Shown here piece by piece: positions 12,888 to 25,769 of a stretch of DNA of 64,000 nt. How positions within the stretch are numbered: position 1 is the stretch's first letter; each line of letters opens with the position of its first letter. The translations under genes were made by a program, and so were the position numbers. The stretch is from Botrytis cinerea B05.10 (taxonomy: Eukaryota; Ascomycota; Leotiomycetes; Helotiales; Sclerotiniaceae). The stretch is taken from the NCBI RefSeq assembly GCF_000143535.2, contig NC_037320.1, positions 744,001 through 808,000 on the forward strand, written 5' to 3'. Below the pieces are notes generated by a model. That model was given only the letters and a program-made list of their open reading frames with translations, was not told where the DNA came from and did not search any database.

Positions 12888-15149
12888 ATGTACTCGGCCG
12901 TGACAAATGGACTTGGAGGGGGTGGGCACGAAGCTCCGTTCCAACCCACAACTATTAATCCTCAAGCTCTGAATCAAGGTAGCTATAATCTCTATTGAAA
13001 ATCGCTGATGGAACTGGAAACGTCTCATGGAACCTCAGTGTCCTTTCCCACATGGATATGTCTACCTAGTGTGGTTCTTATCGTAAGCAGGAGCTATGAA
13101 CGTTTGACTGACTGAATCTTGCGATGCGATAGGAGCTCTCAACCCCGCCCAAGCAATTTCACCAAATGTTATTCCTCGGGGCATTAAAAGAAGTCGCTCT
13201 CCGGATACATATAATGAAATGCCACAGGTGGATAATCACATAGATGATGGTATGTTATCAGTCCTCACATGTTCGGGTTCCGCTTTGTTCACAATTACCG
13301 TAACGATATGTTACATGCGCACTTACTTTACCCCTTCAAGAAATATTGCTAACACTTATGTCTTGTTCTAGGTGACTCAAAACCACGAAAGAGAGGAAGG
13401 CCGATGAAGGTGAAGTCGGCCACCAATACCTTGGAAAATTCCAAACAAAGCCAAATGCCACATTCAACTTCAACCTCAAGCCAAAGTGGCCAGCCGCAGA
13501 CTCCTCATTCGCAGCATGCGGCCTTACCTCATAACCGCACACCAGTCTCAAATTTGACTCAGGCTCCCGTCCCTAAACCAACTCCTAAGCCAGTTAAAGC
13601 TTTACCAACCGTGAGAGATCACACTACCGACCAGTTGGGTGCAGAAGGAGATGAGTATATCCCACGAGAATATGATGAGCAGGGTGAGAAAAAGGTCTCA
13701 GCTATGGGCCATTTGACGGACGGACGTGAATACAGGTGTCGAACATTCTACGTACCAAACCGAGGAGATAAACTATTCATGTTAGCAACAGAGTGTGCTA
13801 GAGTACTAGGATATCGCGACTCATATCTATTGTTCAACAAGAATAGATCTCTCTACAAAATCATCGCCACCCAAGCAGAGAAGGAAGACTTGATCCATCA
13901 AGAAATCTTACCCTTCTCTTACCGCTCCCGCCAAATAGCGATTGTTACTGCAAAATCCATGTTCCGGCAATTTGGTAGCAGGGTAATTGTTAATGGGCGA
14001 CGCGTCAGAGATGATTATTGGGAAACGAAAGCACGCAAGCAAGGATTTACTGAGGATGATCTTGCTGGGGAAAAAAGACCGGGCGCAGCGAAAGCCCGAG
14101 ATGCCGCCGCCGCCGCCGAAGCTTCTGCTGCTCTCGCTGCAAGTCACCACCACGGAGATATTTATACCGGTGGCCCGGGACATTATGGGTACCCTCAGCC
14201 AACAGTCCCATCTGGCATGATGGGTATTCCTAGTGCCACTAACCAACTGCCCATGATAACTACTCTTGCGCCAGAACAAACTGATATGCGTTTGAGAGAC
14301 TACAGCAGCATTCAACGTCCAAGACAAGAACTCGCCGGGACTGCGTACCAAGATAGGACTCAACCTAGTTCACATGCGGATTTATCAAATCATGTAAATC
14401 AAGCAGCTGAATATAGCAAGCAGATCAATCAACAACGGAGTCGTAGTCATGACTATCTAGAACGAAGATGGAGACAACCTCATGAAGTTCCTGGAGGTGG
14501 CATTGTGCAAGCTACGGGTAATCATGACGGTCTTCCATCTGCGCAAATTTTGCGTTCGCCACGAGCATCGCAAAGTATTGCACAGCAGCCAATCTTAGCA
14601 CATCAGAACCAGCAGAACATCTCATACTCGCAGGCTTCTCATCAACCTGGCATTGTTTCACAGCCTCCGATCAGAAGTGCTCCATCAAGACAGGAGCAGG
14701 CAGCAGGACGGTCTCCTAGCATACCAATTGCGTCTGCGAGCAATATGAATCAAGGGACAAATTCTTATCAATTTGGGTCTCAGAATCAGATGTGGCCATC
14801 AAGTCAACCGCAGCAGTCCCCGCAACAACATGCTTTTAACCCAAGCTACCCATCCCATCCTAGTCAGCAATCGCCACACATACAACAATCCCCTCATCAA
14901 CCTCCACCTCCGCCACTTCGACAACCAGGAAACAATCCTCAAATGCAACCAGCATTACAATATTCTGGTATGCAAAGCATGGGCCAAAATTACTCAGCAC
15001 CAAATCGAAATATTTATCAGCCCGATTCAAACAATCAGCAATTTATGCAACCTACGACCTCCGGTTCTCAGCCTAGCTCTCAGGGCTGGGCTCCACAACA
15101 ACCTACCGGAACTAGCGCTGCCTGGGGATGGACAGGTCAACCACAATAG
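12888..15149 (+). CDS. RSC7/Swp82-family chromatin-remodelling subunit
   Basis: Subunit of RSC or SWI/SNF ATP-dependent nucleosome remodelling complexes (Npl6/Rsc7 and Swp82 family), nuclear. Three exons, 12888-12978, 13133-13249 and 13372-15149, give 661 residues. Residues 73-82 read KPRKRGRPMK, an AT-hook-like basic patch directly after the second intron. The family core runs from about residue 175 to 290: REYRCRTFYVP, LATECARVLGYRDSYLLFNK, NRSLYKIIATQ, EILPFSYRSRQIAIVTAKS, FRQFGSRVIVNGRRVRDDYW. The C-terminal ~350 residues are low-complexity, rich in Q, S, P and N, typical of chromatin factors. The start ATG is in a good context and begins MYSAVTNGLGGGG; a further upstream exon cannot be excluded. 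The leader is exceptionally rich in simple repeats. Confidence 0.9.
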
Positions 15150-17307
15150 ACACGGGCAGAGACGAATATTGCATAGTCCACAAAGATAATGGAATCACCA
15201 TGCAGAATCAATACCAGACAACGAGAATGAGATGGAAAACTTGATACATCTCTCGAAGCCACTATGGCCACCTATGCTACTTCTCGATTTAGATGGGTCT
15301 ATCCTACGGCGTATCTTACATTGAATGTTTGCAGCAATGGTAAAATAGGATGACATCATACAACCTGTTCTATCCCTGTGCTAAATAAAGCATTATCAAA
15401 TGTCAAGCATACAAATGGCCTCCATTTTTGTATAGCTATGACATGTTTTCTCCTTTAAAGCTCTTGTCATTTTCTTATTCGTTCAACAACTTACACAGTT
15501 CTTTGCCTTTACTTTTCTTTTACTTCTCTTTCCCGATGTATTTTTCCTCTTCTTTTTTCAAACATCACAACACTTAATTTCTTCCCGGGTGCCTTTTATT
15601 TGAAGATGAAAGGTGCCCTGCCAACTTCGTTCTCATTGTTGCGTTTACTACCTTTGTTTGTTCCTTGTTCCCCTTTACCTCACAACCTTTAAAGTGTGAG
15701 GATTCTTTGGTGGAAACGAAATGCATATGAGCTAAGGGTTAGCCTCATTGAGAAGTTTTTTTTTCTTCTACCTAGGCAAGGGTGTGCATTGATGGATTTG
15801 TTTGTTTACTTCTTGCTGATTTCGAGAGCATGGGGTATTATGGCTGGCTAGGATATACACTTTTGCATTGCGTGCAAGGCTTTGGCATATGATGGATAGG
15901 GATTGATTCAACTGGGTTATACCCGTTATGGAAGCACATACTGGACGTAAGGGTCGAATGAATGATTGTGTGGGTGGGATCGGGGGATGGAGTTTGGATG
16001 GGAATACCTTTGCTTTTCCGTTTTTCCATGTGTTTTGAGAATTTGTAAAGTTTTTTATTGTTCATTAGGGGCATATTTATTGAGTCCTGGCTATCTGTCG
16101 TCTGTTCTGTGTTGTGTCGTTTATATTGAGTTGAGAATTCCAATTGTTTGTGTGGTGTCGTTGCATTATGGATGGATGGGTGGGTGGGTGAATGGTGGTG
16201 TGGTTTCTGTGCTACGTGATGATGATGATGGTCGAAGGGGATACTGAGCTGAATATGAATGTACATTCGGAGGAGTGGATGGATGAGGGTGTGAATGCGA
16301 ATCTGTGTGGTAGGATTGGGTGAAATAATACATGAGGGGGATATGTGAGAAGTGGGATTAAGAGATAATACATGGGGAGATGAGATGGGATGGGGTGAAT
16401 GGGATAAGATGGGTATATATATGCATGGATATGGATGAAAATGGACGGAAATGGATATGGAGATTTGGAGATATGGAGGTAACACGCATACTCCGGGGAA
16501 AGTGAAATATTCAAATATTAGTAATAATTCTGTTCATGTGTTTTTGTTTCGTGGATTTTTGTGTGTGTGTGTGTTTGTGATGGAATTCTGTTATTGGTGG
16601 TGGTGTATGTAGAGGTGATTGTGCTTGGATGGTGGTATGGGGGAATTGGTAGTATTAATCATAATCATAATCATAATATCTAGATCAATTTGGTTTATGA
16701 ATAAGTATTAATTGGGATTTGGTACTTTTTTCTTGTTCGATTGGGGAGAGCAATCGGATTCGGGGGGAGGGTGGGAAATTTGTCTAAATAGAATTTTGGA
16801 TTTGGAAAGGGTAGATTGAGAGGGGAAATTGGAGTCGGGGTTGAGTTGTGATGGCTTTTGGGGTTGGGGTTGGGGTTGTATTTTTGGGGGTATCTCTAGG
16901 GGTATCTCTAGGGGGGAAGGGTTGGAATGAGGGTGAATGGGATGGGATATAGAGGGTTGGATATGGGATTGGAGATGTGTGATGTTGAATACTAATCTCA
17001 ATGGCTTGTTGATTTTGAATGGAGATGGAGACGGAGATGGCAATGGGGATGGGTGAAGGGTTGTATGGAAGAGATAATGAGGGGTTGTGAGTGAAAGGTT
17101 AGGAGGGGGTTGTTGGAATAGAAGCGAGAGAGATTCGTGGGTTTGAATAGAAAAGGCTTGATGAAGTGTTTTCTTTTGAGTCCCGCAAATTTATGCTTGT
17201 ATTCTATATATTCTCTACTACTGGAATTCCAATGATTGAGTAACTGTCTATCTATCTATCTGTATATATGCACGCTGAATATCCATCCTTTTCCTGTCTC
17301 CACAGAT
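15150..17307. other. Convergent intergenic, G-rich low complexity
   Basis: Lies between the convergent RSC7-family gene and the HAD phosphatase. The left part is CT-rich 3' flank. From about 15,960 to 17,130 the + strand is strongly G/T-rich (GGATGG, GGGTGGGT, TGTGTG), giving long but meaningless open frames on the complementary strand. No gene is recognised. Confidence 0.55.
16860..16916 (+). repeat. G-tract repeats with quadruplex potential
   Basis: GGGG-TT-GGGG-TT-GGGG at 16860-16873, then two copies of a 12-13 base unit TATCTCTAGGGG ending in a G6 run at 16886-16916. Four or more G-runs with short loops could form a G-quadruplex. Resembles telomeric repeats only superficially. Confidence 0.7.
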
Positions 17308-18593
17308 TTAGATCAAAGCATTTGAAATTTCTAACTCAACACCCTCGTCTGTTTTTCCTACAACCTTCACACTTTCCAAATCTTTCACAACCCAGTCGGC
17401 GCCGGCTTCGACGACTTGTTCGATGGTGTGTGTGGTTACTACGGCTACTACTTTACACCCGGCTGCTTTGCCAGCGCGGATACCGGCGGGACTGTCTTCG
17501 AGGACGAGGAGGGAGCCTTCCGGAGCGGAGGAGAGGTTTAGTTTGGATTTGCCCATGTTGTAGCAGGCTGGAGGGAGGAGTGTTAGTGTGTTTTTGGGGA
17601 CTGGGGGTTGGGTTTTTCAAAGGATGGGTAGGGAAGAAGGTACGAACCGGGATCAGGCTTTCCGTTTGGAACGTCTTCTGCGACGACGAGATGTTCTGGG
17701 ATGGGGAGTTGGAGGACGTTGAGCCAGCCGGTTACGAGGGGGGAGGTGCCGGATGTTACGATGGCCCAGGGGTGGGAGGCGGCGGTTAGAGAGGAGAGGA
17801 GAGAGCGTGCGCCGGGGATTTCGACGGCGTCGTCGCCGTAGTTTTTGGGGAGGAGTCCTTCCATGTGTTTTATGTCTGCATGGGGTGTTAGGTGGTGGAG
17901 AAGAGTTCTGATAGCATGGTAACATGATGGTGTGTGAAACTGAGGGGGTAGAACTATAGCGAGATGCACTTGCGGGCTTGATAGATATATTTTGTATGAG
18001 GAGAGCCGAAATTGATTGGCCGCCTAATACGTTTGAATATGGTCGGTAATCTAGCTAGAGTATAGATTCCACTCGGATTGAGAATTGACTAATTCTCCTT
18101 TAACCCCGTTACGTCTTCAAAAACAAAAAGACTCAAGAACTAAACTTGATTTTCGATGTATTTTCTTAATACCTCGCTAGTAGGTACCATGAAAATAAGC
18201 CAAGCAAAAGACTTCTCGCCGATTCAAGGGAAAATGTAAAAGATGGGAGCAGTAGATGAATAATTGGAAGTTCTGGACTAGGAGTAGACAATAATGGAGC
18301 TTACAATCCCAATTTGCTTTCTCTGGAGCAATAATCTTCAAGACATCAATACTTCTCCTTCCATGGCTTGTCTGTAAAATCACATTAGGATCTACTCCTA
18401 TTTCGTTGCCTAGCCTGGTAGGTTTGTTATTCAAAATCTCTTCTTATCATTTTTGGAAAGAATAATCTCACTGATGCCAATGCTTAACGATAGCATCGGT
18501 ACTATCAATAATAGTACCATCCATATCGAAAAGTAGCCCCTTGAAGACCACCTTTTGAGGTGGAGCAGAAAACTCTCTTGGAATAGAACCCAT
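17308..18593 (-). CDS. HAD-family phosphatase, GPP/DOG-like
   Basis: Haloacid-dehalogenase sugar or polyol phosphatase of the glycerol-3-phosphatase/2-deoxyglucose-6-phosphatase type; substrate not predictable. Four exons, 18472-18593, 18305-18414, 17648-17875 and 17308-17567, give 239 residues, the usual size. Motif I is DMDGT with nucleophile D23 and acid/base D25. Motif II is the Thr/Ser in IVTSGT. The NGKPDP segment carries the motif III lysine, and motif IV is LEDSPAGIRAGKAAG. Phases agree across all three introns. The second intron, 17876-18304, is 429 nt, far longer than any other in this neighbourhood except that of the H3K9 methyltransferase. The third has a GTTCGT donor. The gene diverges from Nug1 across about 600 bases. 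Confidence 0.9.
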
Positions 18594-19209
18594 GATTTCT
18601 TCTTTTACAAAAATAATTAAATCGAATATAATAAGAAGATCGCGGTGATCAAAACACAAGTAACCGTAAGGAAATTGGTGGGGTGGATGTTGAGATGTGT
18701 GAATTTGGCGAGAGAGACCCTTTGACCTGTCTAAATCCGACTAAAACTTTGCAATTCTCCTCCTCGACTCAGATATGCAACAAAACTTTTTATGTTGATA
18801 GATTCAGACCTCGTGATCGTTAAATCGATGAGTGAATTTTTGGTGAAGTTTCTTGGGGAGTGGCAAGATTAAATAGAGAACGAGGAATGAAGGAAAGTAA
18901 TAATGTTTGATTCTGACTCAATATGAAGGAAGTTGACGTGGGCGGGGAGCACAAGCAATAAGTAGAAGCGTCTAATAAGGGAGTGTGCTCATCTCCATTG
19001 AAGCGGGCGGAATCATGTGACCTTCTTGTCGGAGATGCGCGATTGGGATTAGTGCGAGGAAGCTAGAGGGAAAGTGGCTTAGCGTTGATGGATTAGAAAA
19101 TAATTTTAGTGCGATAAGGATTTGGAAAATGGAAAAATTCCACTATCGAAAATACTCTGGTTGAGATCAACAACAGCATCTATTTGAGAATTGCACAACA
19201 GTACTCAAG
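18594..19209. promoter_or_regulatory. Divergent promoter, HAD phosphatase/NUG1
   Basis: Shared upstream region of two divergently transcribed genes. I see no assignable factor site. Inference from gene arrangement only. Confidence 0.45.
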
Positions 19210-20866
19210 ATGCCTAAAGTCGGAAGTAAGTGAATGATACTTGTTGTCATTATCCAAAGGATTTAATAACTAATTGATATGCAATTCAGAGCCAAAGAGT
19301 AAACGTGTTCCAGTGCGTCTTCGTCACAAGATCGAGAAAGCATCAGTCGCAAAACAGAAGAAAGCTCGTAAAGAGGGGAAGAAAAACCCAGAATGGCGAT
19401 CGCGACTAAAGAAGGATCCTGGGATTCCAAATCTGTTTCCATACAAAGATAAGATCTTGCAAGAGATCGAGGAAGGAAGAAGGAGGAAGACTGAAGAGGC
19501 TGCGAAACGACGAGCTGATGCGAAGGCTACCAAGACTGGAGAACAAGTCGAGAGAGAGGTAGAGGCTAGAATGGAGGGTGTTGACGAGGAAGATATTGAA
19601 CTTATGGATGAGGACGAAGATATGGACGATGATGATGACGATTCTAATCCTATGGCAGCTTTACTTGCTAGTGCCAAAGCGGCTGCTGCGCAATACGAAG
19701 ACGACCTTGTTAGTGGAGACGAGATGGACGAAGATGATGACTCCGAATCTGAAGAAGATGATGCATTCGATGGTGTTAAGCTCTCCGGATTACCTACACG
19801 AAAAGACGGATCAAGAAAAGCTTTCGACAAGGTTTTCAAGCAGGTTGTTGATCAAGCAGATGTTGTTCTATACGTCCTCGATGCTCGCGACCCTGAAGGT
19901 ACCCGATCGAAAGAAGTCGAACGTATGGTTATGGCTGCTGCAAGTGGCGGAAAGAGATTGATTCTCATCCTCAACAAAATCGATCTTATTCCTCCTCCAG
20001 TCCTCAAAGCATGGCTCATTCACCTCCGAAGATATTTCCCAACCTTACCATTACGAGCTTCTGGACCAGCAGCAAACGCACATACTTTCAATCACAGCCA
20101 ATTGACTGTGAAGAGTACTTCGCAAACACTTTTCAAAGCTTTGAAATCATTTGCCGCAGCAAAACAACTTAAACGTTCTGTTTCGGTTGGTGTTATTGGA
20201 TATCCTAACGTTGGAAAATCTTCTGTCATCAATGCCCTCACATCCCGTCTTGGTGGTGCCGGTGCAGCATGCCCAGTCGGTGCCGAAGCCGGTGTTACTA
20301 CATCCCTCCGATCAGTCAAGATCGATAGCAAATTGACCTTACTTGATTCTCCCGGTATCGTTTTCCCAACCGCCGGTGATAACTCTAAGGCTTCAAAAAT
20401 TGAAGAGCAAGCCAGACTTGTTCTCCTTAACGCTATTCCCCCCAAGCAAATTGAGGACCCTGTGCCCGCAGTTGCCTTGTTATTGAAGAGATTGAGCGCT
20501 TCCCAAGATATGCTCAACAAACTTATGGATGTCTATGGATTACCACCATTGGTTTCCGTTAATGGCGATTCGACTTCCGATTTCCTGATCCAAGTTGCGA
20601 GAAAGAGAGGAAGACTTGGAAAGGGTGGTGTACCAAATATCAGCAGTGCTGCTACAACAGTCATTACAGATTGGAGAGATGGAAGAATCCAAGGATGGAT
20701 GGATGCACCTGTCTTGGCCATCGCACCAGAGAAGATTGCTGGTGCTGCTGTGGGAGAGGATGTCAAGGGTGACCAAAAGGAAATTGTTAAAGAGTGGGCT
20801 GAAGAATTCAAGTTGGAGGGATTATGGGGAGATAGCTCTTCAAAGGATGAGGCTATGGAGGAGTAG
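19210..20866 (+). CDS. NUG1: Nucleolar ribosome-assembly GTPase Nug1 (GNL3-like)
   Basis: Circularly permuted GTPase needed for 60S subunit assembly and export, nucleolar. Exons 19210-19225 and 19290-20866 give 530 residues. The tiny first exon codes for MPKVG and a split lysine; the GTAAGT donor and TTCAG acceptor fit. Order of GTPase motifs is permuted as expected: G4 NKID at 234-237, G1 GYPNVGKSS at 309-317, G3 DSPG at 358-361. The N-terminus is a lysine/arginine-rich GN3L-type region (KPKSKRVPVRLRHK), followed by a strongly acidic stretch around residues 105-175 and the signature GIPNLFPYK. All parts match the yeast Nug1/S. pombe Grn1 plan, so the call is firm. Confidence 0.95.
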
Positions 20867-21546
20867 ATTTTGCTGGATGGAAACAGTAAGGAATATCTTG
20901 TGCATGATCATCAGTATGTGATTATCAGTATGGTGTTTGGCGTAATGGCTGGGTTCAAAAGTTGGCCAGGTCAGTCGGTTGTAAATATAAATTACAACAA
21001 AATAATCAACTACATGATGAGCAATTTCGATTGAGCAACTTTTGTGTTTTGTTTGGCGATACATAGTTATTCAAGTGAAGTGATCTGCTTTGATTTGTGC
21101 AGATCGAAGCCTATAACTTGGACTTGCAATGTGACATACACAATGGAGCTAATCGTCTGAAACTGTTTGGGTTGATAGAAAATCAGAAATCGTGTTTTCC
21201 AAGGTTGTTCACATGATTAAGCTCCATATGCGCAAGTGTTCGACGTAATCGAGTCCCTATGTTAAAAGGTGCTTGACACTACGGAAAGAAAAATTTCTCA
21301 ACAGTATGATGCAAACGATATATTGCAAAGCTCTTCTCACATTGAAGATGGTCTCGTTGAATTCTTACGTTGCATTGGGGCTGATACCCACGTGATGCTG
21401 ACAAGGTGTCATGCGCGAAACATCTCGAGCACCTCAACATGATGACAACTGCGACGAGTGTTTTTGAATGTCCAACTCTAGGATAGTCTACGAGTTCTAT
21501 GAATGTCCCATATTATTTGAGAAGTTCAACAAGTAGAGTCGCGATA
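20867..21546. other. Intergenic, NUG1 to STAND gene
   Basis: 3' flank of Nug1 and upstream region of the STAND NTPase. Nothing specific is seen. An in-frame ATG at 21499 is an alternative start for the downstream gene. Confidence 0.45.
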
Positions 21547-24500
21547 ATGGCGTCCGTTCAAGAATCATCAACAGCCTTCATGGCTTTGGCGAATCAGAAT
21601 GACATTTTATGGAAAGAAGCATACGAAAAACTTAAGCACGAAGATTCAGATTTATGGGAAAGACTACAGTCAATCATAAACAAGGATTCCAATGTCAAAA
21701 ACAATGTGGGGCAAGAACAGCAGCTTGGAGACTTACTTTTCAGAAAGCGTCGTATAATGGAGGACAAGCAATGGGTATTATATTGGCGCAAGAAAGCAAT
21801 AAAAATTGGACCGCAGTTTGACAAAATTGTCAAAATTTTCAAATTAATCAAGCCAGTTGGGGACACAGCCGCTGGACTTGACCCCGTTCATGCAGGAATT
21901 CCATGGGCCTGCGTATCAATTTTACTGCCGGTAGGTGTGATACTACTCTCTCTCAACCGGAGCTGATTTTCATAGCTCATTTTGAGCCATTCCGAAGAAC
22001 AGGAGGCGGCATTAAATGGGCTACAAAAAGTTGTAGAGATTGTCCAACAATTTACGTCCTTCAGGTGGGACTATCTCAATCTCTCACAAGGCAAACCGGA
22101 GAAGCAACTGAAGGAATCGATTTTGACTCTTTACTGGAAGATACTTCGGTATGAGGCGACTGCCATCAACAATTTCAGCAGACACACAATTGCAAGATAC
22201 GCTGCATCGATTGTCGGGAAAGATGAGTGGAAAAAGTTGCTCGGCGAGGTCGAAGATTACAAGAATAATTTCATGAGCAATTTACAACTAAATGACTCAC
22301 AAAACCAAAAACGTTTTGAGAACGAACTACGAGAGCTGATTCTACAACTAGACAGAACTGATGACAAAAATCTTGAAGTCATTCAATGGGTATCTGATAA
22401 GCCATACATTTCGCAGCATTACACTGCCCGACAATTACTTTCGCAATACCCACATGCCGGAGAATGGATTATCGAGAAATACAATAAATGGTTGCACCAA
22501 AATGAAGCGCCTGCATTTTGGCTGCGAGGGACTATTGGAACTGGAAAAACGTCAATCATGTCTACCATCATTGAATCGTTTTATTCTGATGTAGCTAGAC
22601 AAGATGATCAGCGAATGATTTATTTCTATTGCATCTCACCAACAACATCAGATGATGTTATCAGAAGTCTAGTATCCCAGCTAGCATGGACTTTAGATGG
22701 TAACGCAATAGAAACTAGCATTCTTGCCATGTTTAATGATGCAAAACCACCAAATGCTACTATACCGATAACCGAGGATTGGTCGGCCGCGCTTCTAAAA
22801 TTGTGTCAACGAGTTAGTAAGGTTATCATCGTTATAGATGCCCTTGACGAATGCTTTGATTTCAGCAAGCTTCTAGCAACATTGAGAAGGCTCCAAATCA
22901 AGCAGCTTGATGGTGTCAAGTTTGTTTTCTCGAGTCGATTGAATGTCGATGTGGAAAAAGTCTTCACTGGATCGGAGGGTGTTACTTTAGCCACCGAAGA
23001 TACTTCAAAGGATATGTCCATCTACATTGAGAATGAAGTGAGATCCAAAGAAGAAGATATTGAATGCTGGGACGAAGCGACTAAGAGACAGTTTATGAAT
23101 CGGATAGTACTAGTTCTAGCAAATTTCGCCGGTGGAATGTAGGTCGCATGCCTATGCAACGCGCCCAAAGGAACTGACGGAGTCTTAGGTTCAAATGGGT
23201 CACCTTGCAACTTGCAATAATGTTTCCGATCGAAACTCAAACATTTCTACCCGAAAATATTGAGATTCAACTATTGAATATCATAAATCGGAACACTTCC
23301 TTAGAGCAATCCTTGAACGGTGCATATGAAACGGTATATTCGATGAATACCAAGCCAGGGGCTTACAACACTAGCGTCTTCAAATCAATTTGCAAGTGGC
23401 TATTGTGCTGCAAAGCCGCACTGCCCCCAGAAGAGGTCCTTAAAGTGATTGAGCTGTCGCTTGATCATGATCCTAAACTTCAGAGAATAACTCGAAGCCC
23501 TTTGAGCACTAAAGTTGTGCTGCATGTAAGATTAGTCTTGGATTCTGGTGTAGCACTATAATAAATACTGATCTGGTGTCAACTAGTGCTGTAGCAACTT
23601 CGTTATTCAAAGTTCGGAAGGCAATTTTCGATTCGCTCACTTATCGGTCGAGGAGTATCTTACTGATCATTGCTCTGTGAAACTTGAATTCCAATATGAA
23701 GAATGTCACCTTTTCGTGATGAAGATCTGCCTAGCTTTCATGGAGCAAAAAAGAATCGATTCAGTTGCAAAACTATGGCACAAGAAAGCTTTAAAGGCTG
23801 CTGTGAGAAGTCGGGTCAGGAGCTTGAAGCTGGAGGTTTTTACTTCCCAAGAATATTCTATCTCTTATTGGGCATATCATGCCGAAAAATCTATCCCGGA
23901 AAGAAGATGCAGAGAACCTCTTTATAAAAGTTTTGCCCTTGGCACCAAGCTGAGTCCTTCATTACAGTGGTGGTTCTGTCAAATCGACGCTCATAACTAC
24001 TCAGGAAGCGTGATGAACCAGATCATGGAGATTGCGGACGAATTGTTGGGCAGCCTTCCGCGATCAGATCAATATCCGTCCAAGAGTCGTCTTAGAATTC
24101 TGGGAGCAGCCTTCAATCTTCCTGAGATTCTGGAGAACGGGCTCAAAAACTATAAGGAAGAAATCGATGCGCCGTTACGTACTGGACTCACCCCGCTTCT
24201 TGTGGCAATTAGGCATGGCAGCCCTGATTCAGTGAAGTATCTTCTGGATCGCGAAGCTAATCCTACCCTAACATCCGTCGCTCATAGACACCACATAAGA
24301 TATGGCAATATGGGCAGGCCGATCGCTGATGAAGATATGGTGTACTGGGTGACTGGAAAGGGTGGCAATTCTCAAGAAGAACTTGAAGGGCGTTTGCAGG
24401 TAGAAAATGTTCTTTTAAATCACGAGAAGAGTAGAGATCATTTTCTCAATCAACTCGAGAAGCATTTGAGGATCGACGCCCATCCTAATCCATCACGAGC

Positions 24501-25248
24501 CTTGAAGATTCTTTATAGAGCTTCCAACGAGGTACCAATATCCGCGAGGATTTTCAAGTACAGAATCAAAGCTAGAGGTCTGGGTGAGATGGCTCAATTT
24601 CTGGACCTTATGGATGAAGAGACTTTTGATGAAGAAATGGTAGCGGATATTGTTCGTCATGATTCTTGGGAAACCACTAAGAATTTCTTTGAATTTAAAC
24701 ACGTTGACTCGATCACGGAGAAAATAGTTAGGAGTGCCCTGAGAAGCTCCAAGACCCTCGCATACCTTATGAACCAATTCGATCATAGTGTCCTAACACG
24801 AGAAATAGTCATTGACGAAAAGCCCCAATGGGCAGGATTGTGGAAAGTGATTCTCGATGTGAAGGGAAATCAATTTGTCAACCAGGAAGTTTTTGACTCA
24901 TTATTTCAAGAGTCGGCAAGCACCAGAAATCTCACGTTCATCCTGGACTCTTGCGGCACTGAAATGATCAGGAGTTCTCATGTAGAGGTTATAGCCGGTT
25001 CACCGTTATATACTCTTGAGGCTTTGAATGCTATTCTTCGCATAAGAGGATCTTTGGATGGCTTGATCACAGAGCAAGCGGTTGTTACCGCTTTGCAAAA
25101 TGACAACTATGATGTAGCGGTATTTTTGATGGAGAAATCAGAGAACGTTCAGTCGTTGTTGACCAAACGGGTCGAAGAAGCTGCGAGGCATGGCGGGGAA
25201 GCTGGGATACTGTTTCTTGAAAAATTTGCCAAGAATACTTATGATTAA
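21547..25248 (+). CDS. NWD/NACHT-type STAND NTPase (fungal NLR-like)
   Basis: Signal-transducing NTPase of the architecture used by fungal NLR-like proteins in allorecognition and programmed cell death; cytosolic. Exons 21547-21930, 21976-23138, 23189-23525 and 23587-25248 give 1181 residues; an upstream in-frame ATG at 21499 would add 16. The N-terminal ~270 residues resemble the NWD/NACHT-NTPase N-terminal domain (DLWERLQSII, GLDPVHAGIPWACVSILLPL). The P-loop GTIGTGKTS is at about 313-321, and a Walker B-like VIIVIDALDECFDF at about 411-424, followed by FSSRLNV. The winged-helix part has GGMFKWVTLQL and FRFAHLSVEEYL. One ankyrin-like repeat (TGLTPLLVAIRHGSPDSVKY) sits near residue 826; the remainder is degenerate repeats. 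The first intron is only 45 nt. Intact frame throughout. Partner or effector is not adjacent, and specificity cannot be read. Confidence 0.85.
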
Positions 25249-25769
25249 TGATTCGGTTGGAAGTTCTGCAAATTGTACAAATTGGAGCTGTTCAAAAAAA
25301 AACAGGACCACTTTGCTAGTAATTTTATTTATGGAAGGGAGTTGGATGAATTTGAAATTACACACGCTTACAGTTAATATCTCAGCCCTCAAGCAGGAGG
25401 TCCGAACAGTTCAAATCTTTGAAAGTTTGGAATTATTTGAAATTCTGAAATTATTACAAATATCGAGATGATTTTGATTGCTCCGGGTTCAAATTGGTTC
25501 ATGTATGGAATTGACAATAGCACTTCCAGAATCTCAAGGTTACATTCTCAAATTGAACTACAGTCCAGACTATCGGAAACACTTTTCACAAGTTTCTGTG
25601 CGTCAATAACTTAGCCCGTTTACATGACACGAGCGTTACTTCCTTTATAATTGAGCATTAGATTGTACGCTACGCCTCTAATTCTGTATTAACACTCTAT
25701 TAATAAACTTCAAATTATCCAGCACTAGCTTTAGAGAAATCTCTTGAGAAGAATCGTCTGACCCTGTCT
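25249..25769. other. AT-rich intergenic region
   Basis: 3' flank of the STAND gene, AT-rich, with no recognisable element. It leads into a decayed P450 fragment. Confidence 0.45.

Noticed and set aside
15838..16514. Long minus-strand frames rich in H, P, I and S
   Set aside because: Complement of G-rich low-complexity DNA, with no domain and two competing frames; not a gene.
16860..16873. GGGGTT repeats as telomeric or interstitial telomere sequence
   Set aside because: Only three copies of a ciliate-like unit; fungal telomeres are TTAGGG, and the setting is intergenic.
19324..19839. 171-codon serine-rich frame antisense to Nug1
   Set aside because: Mirror of the acidic GAT/GAA-rich coding sequence of Nug1.
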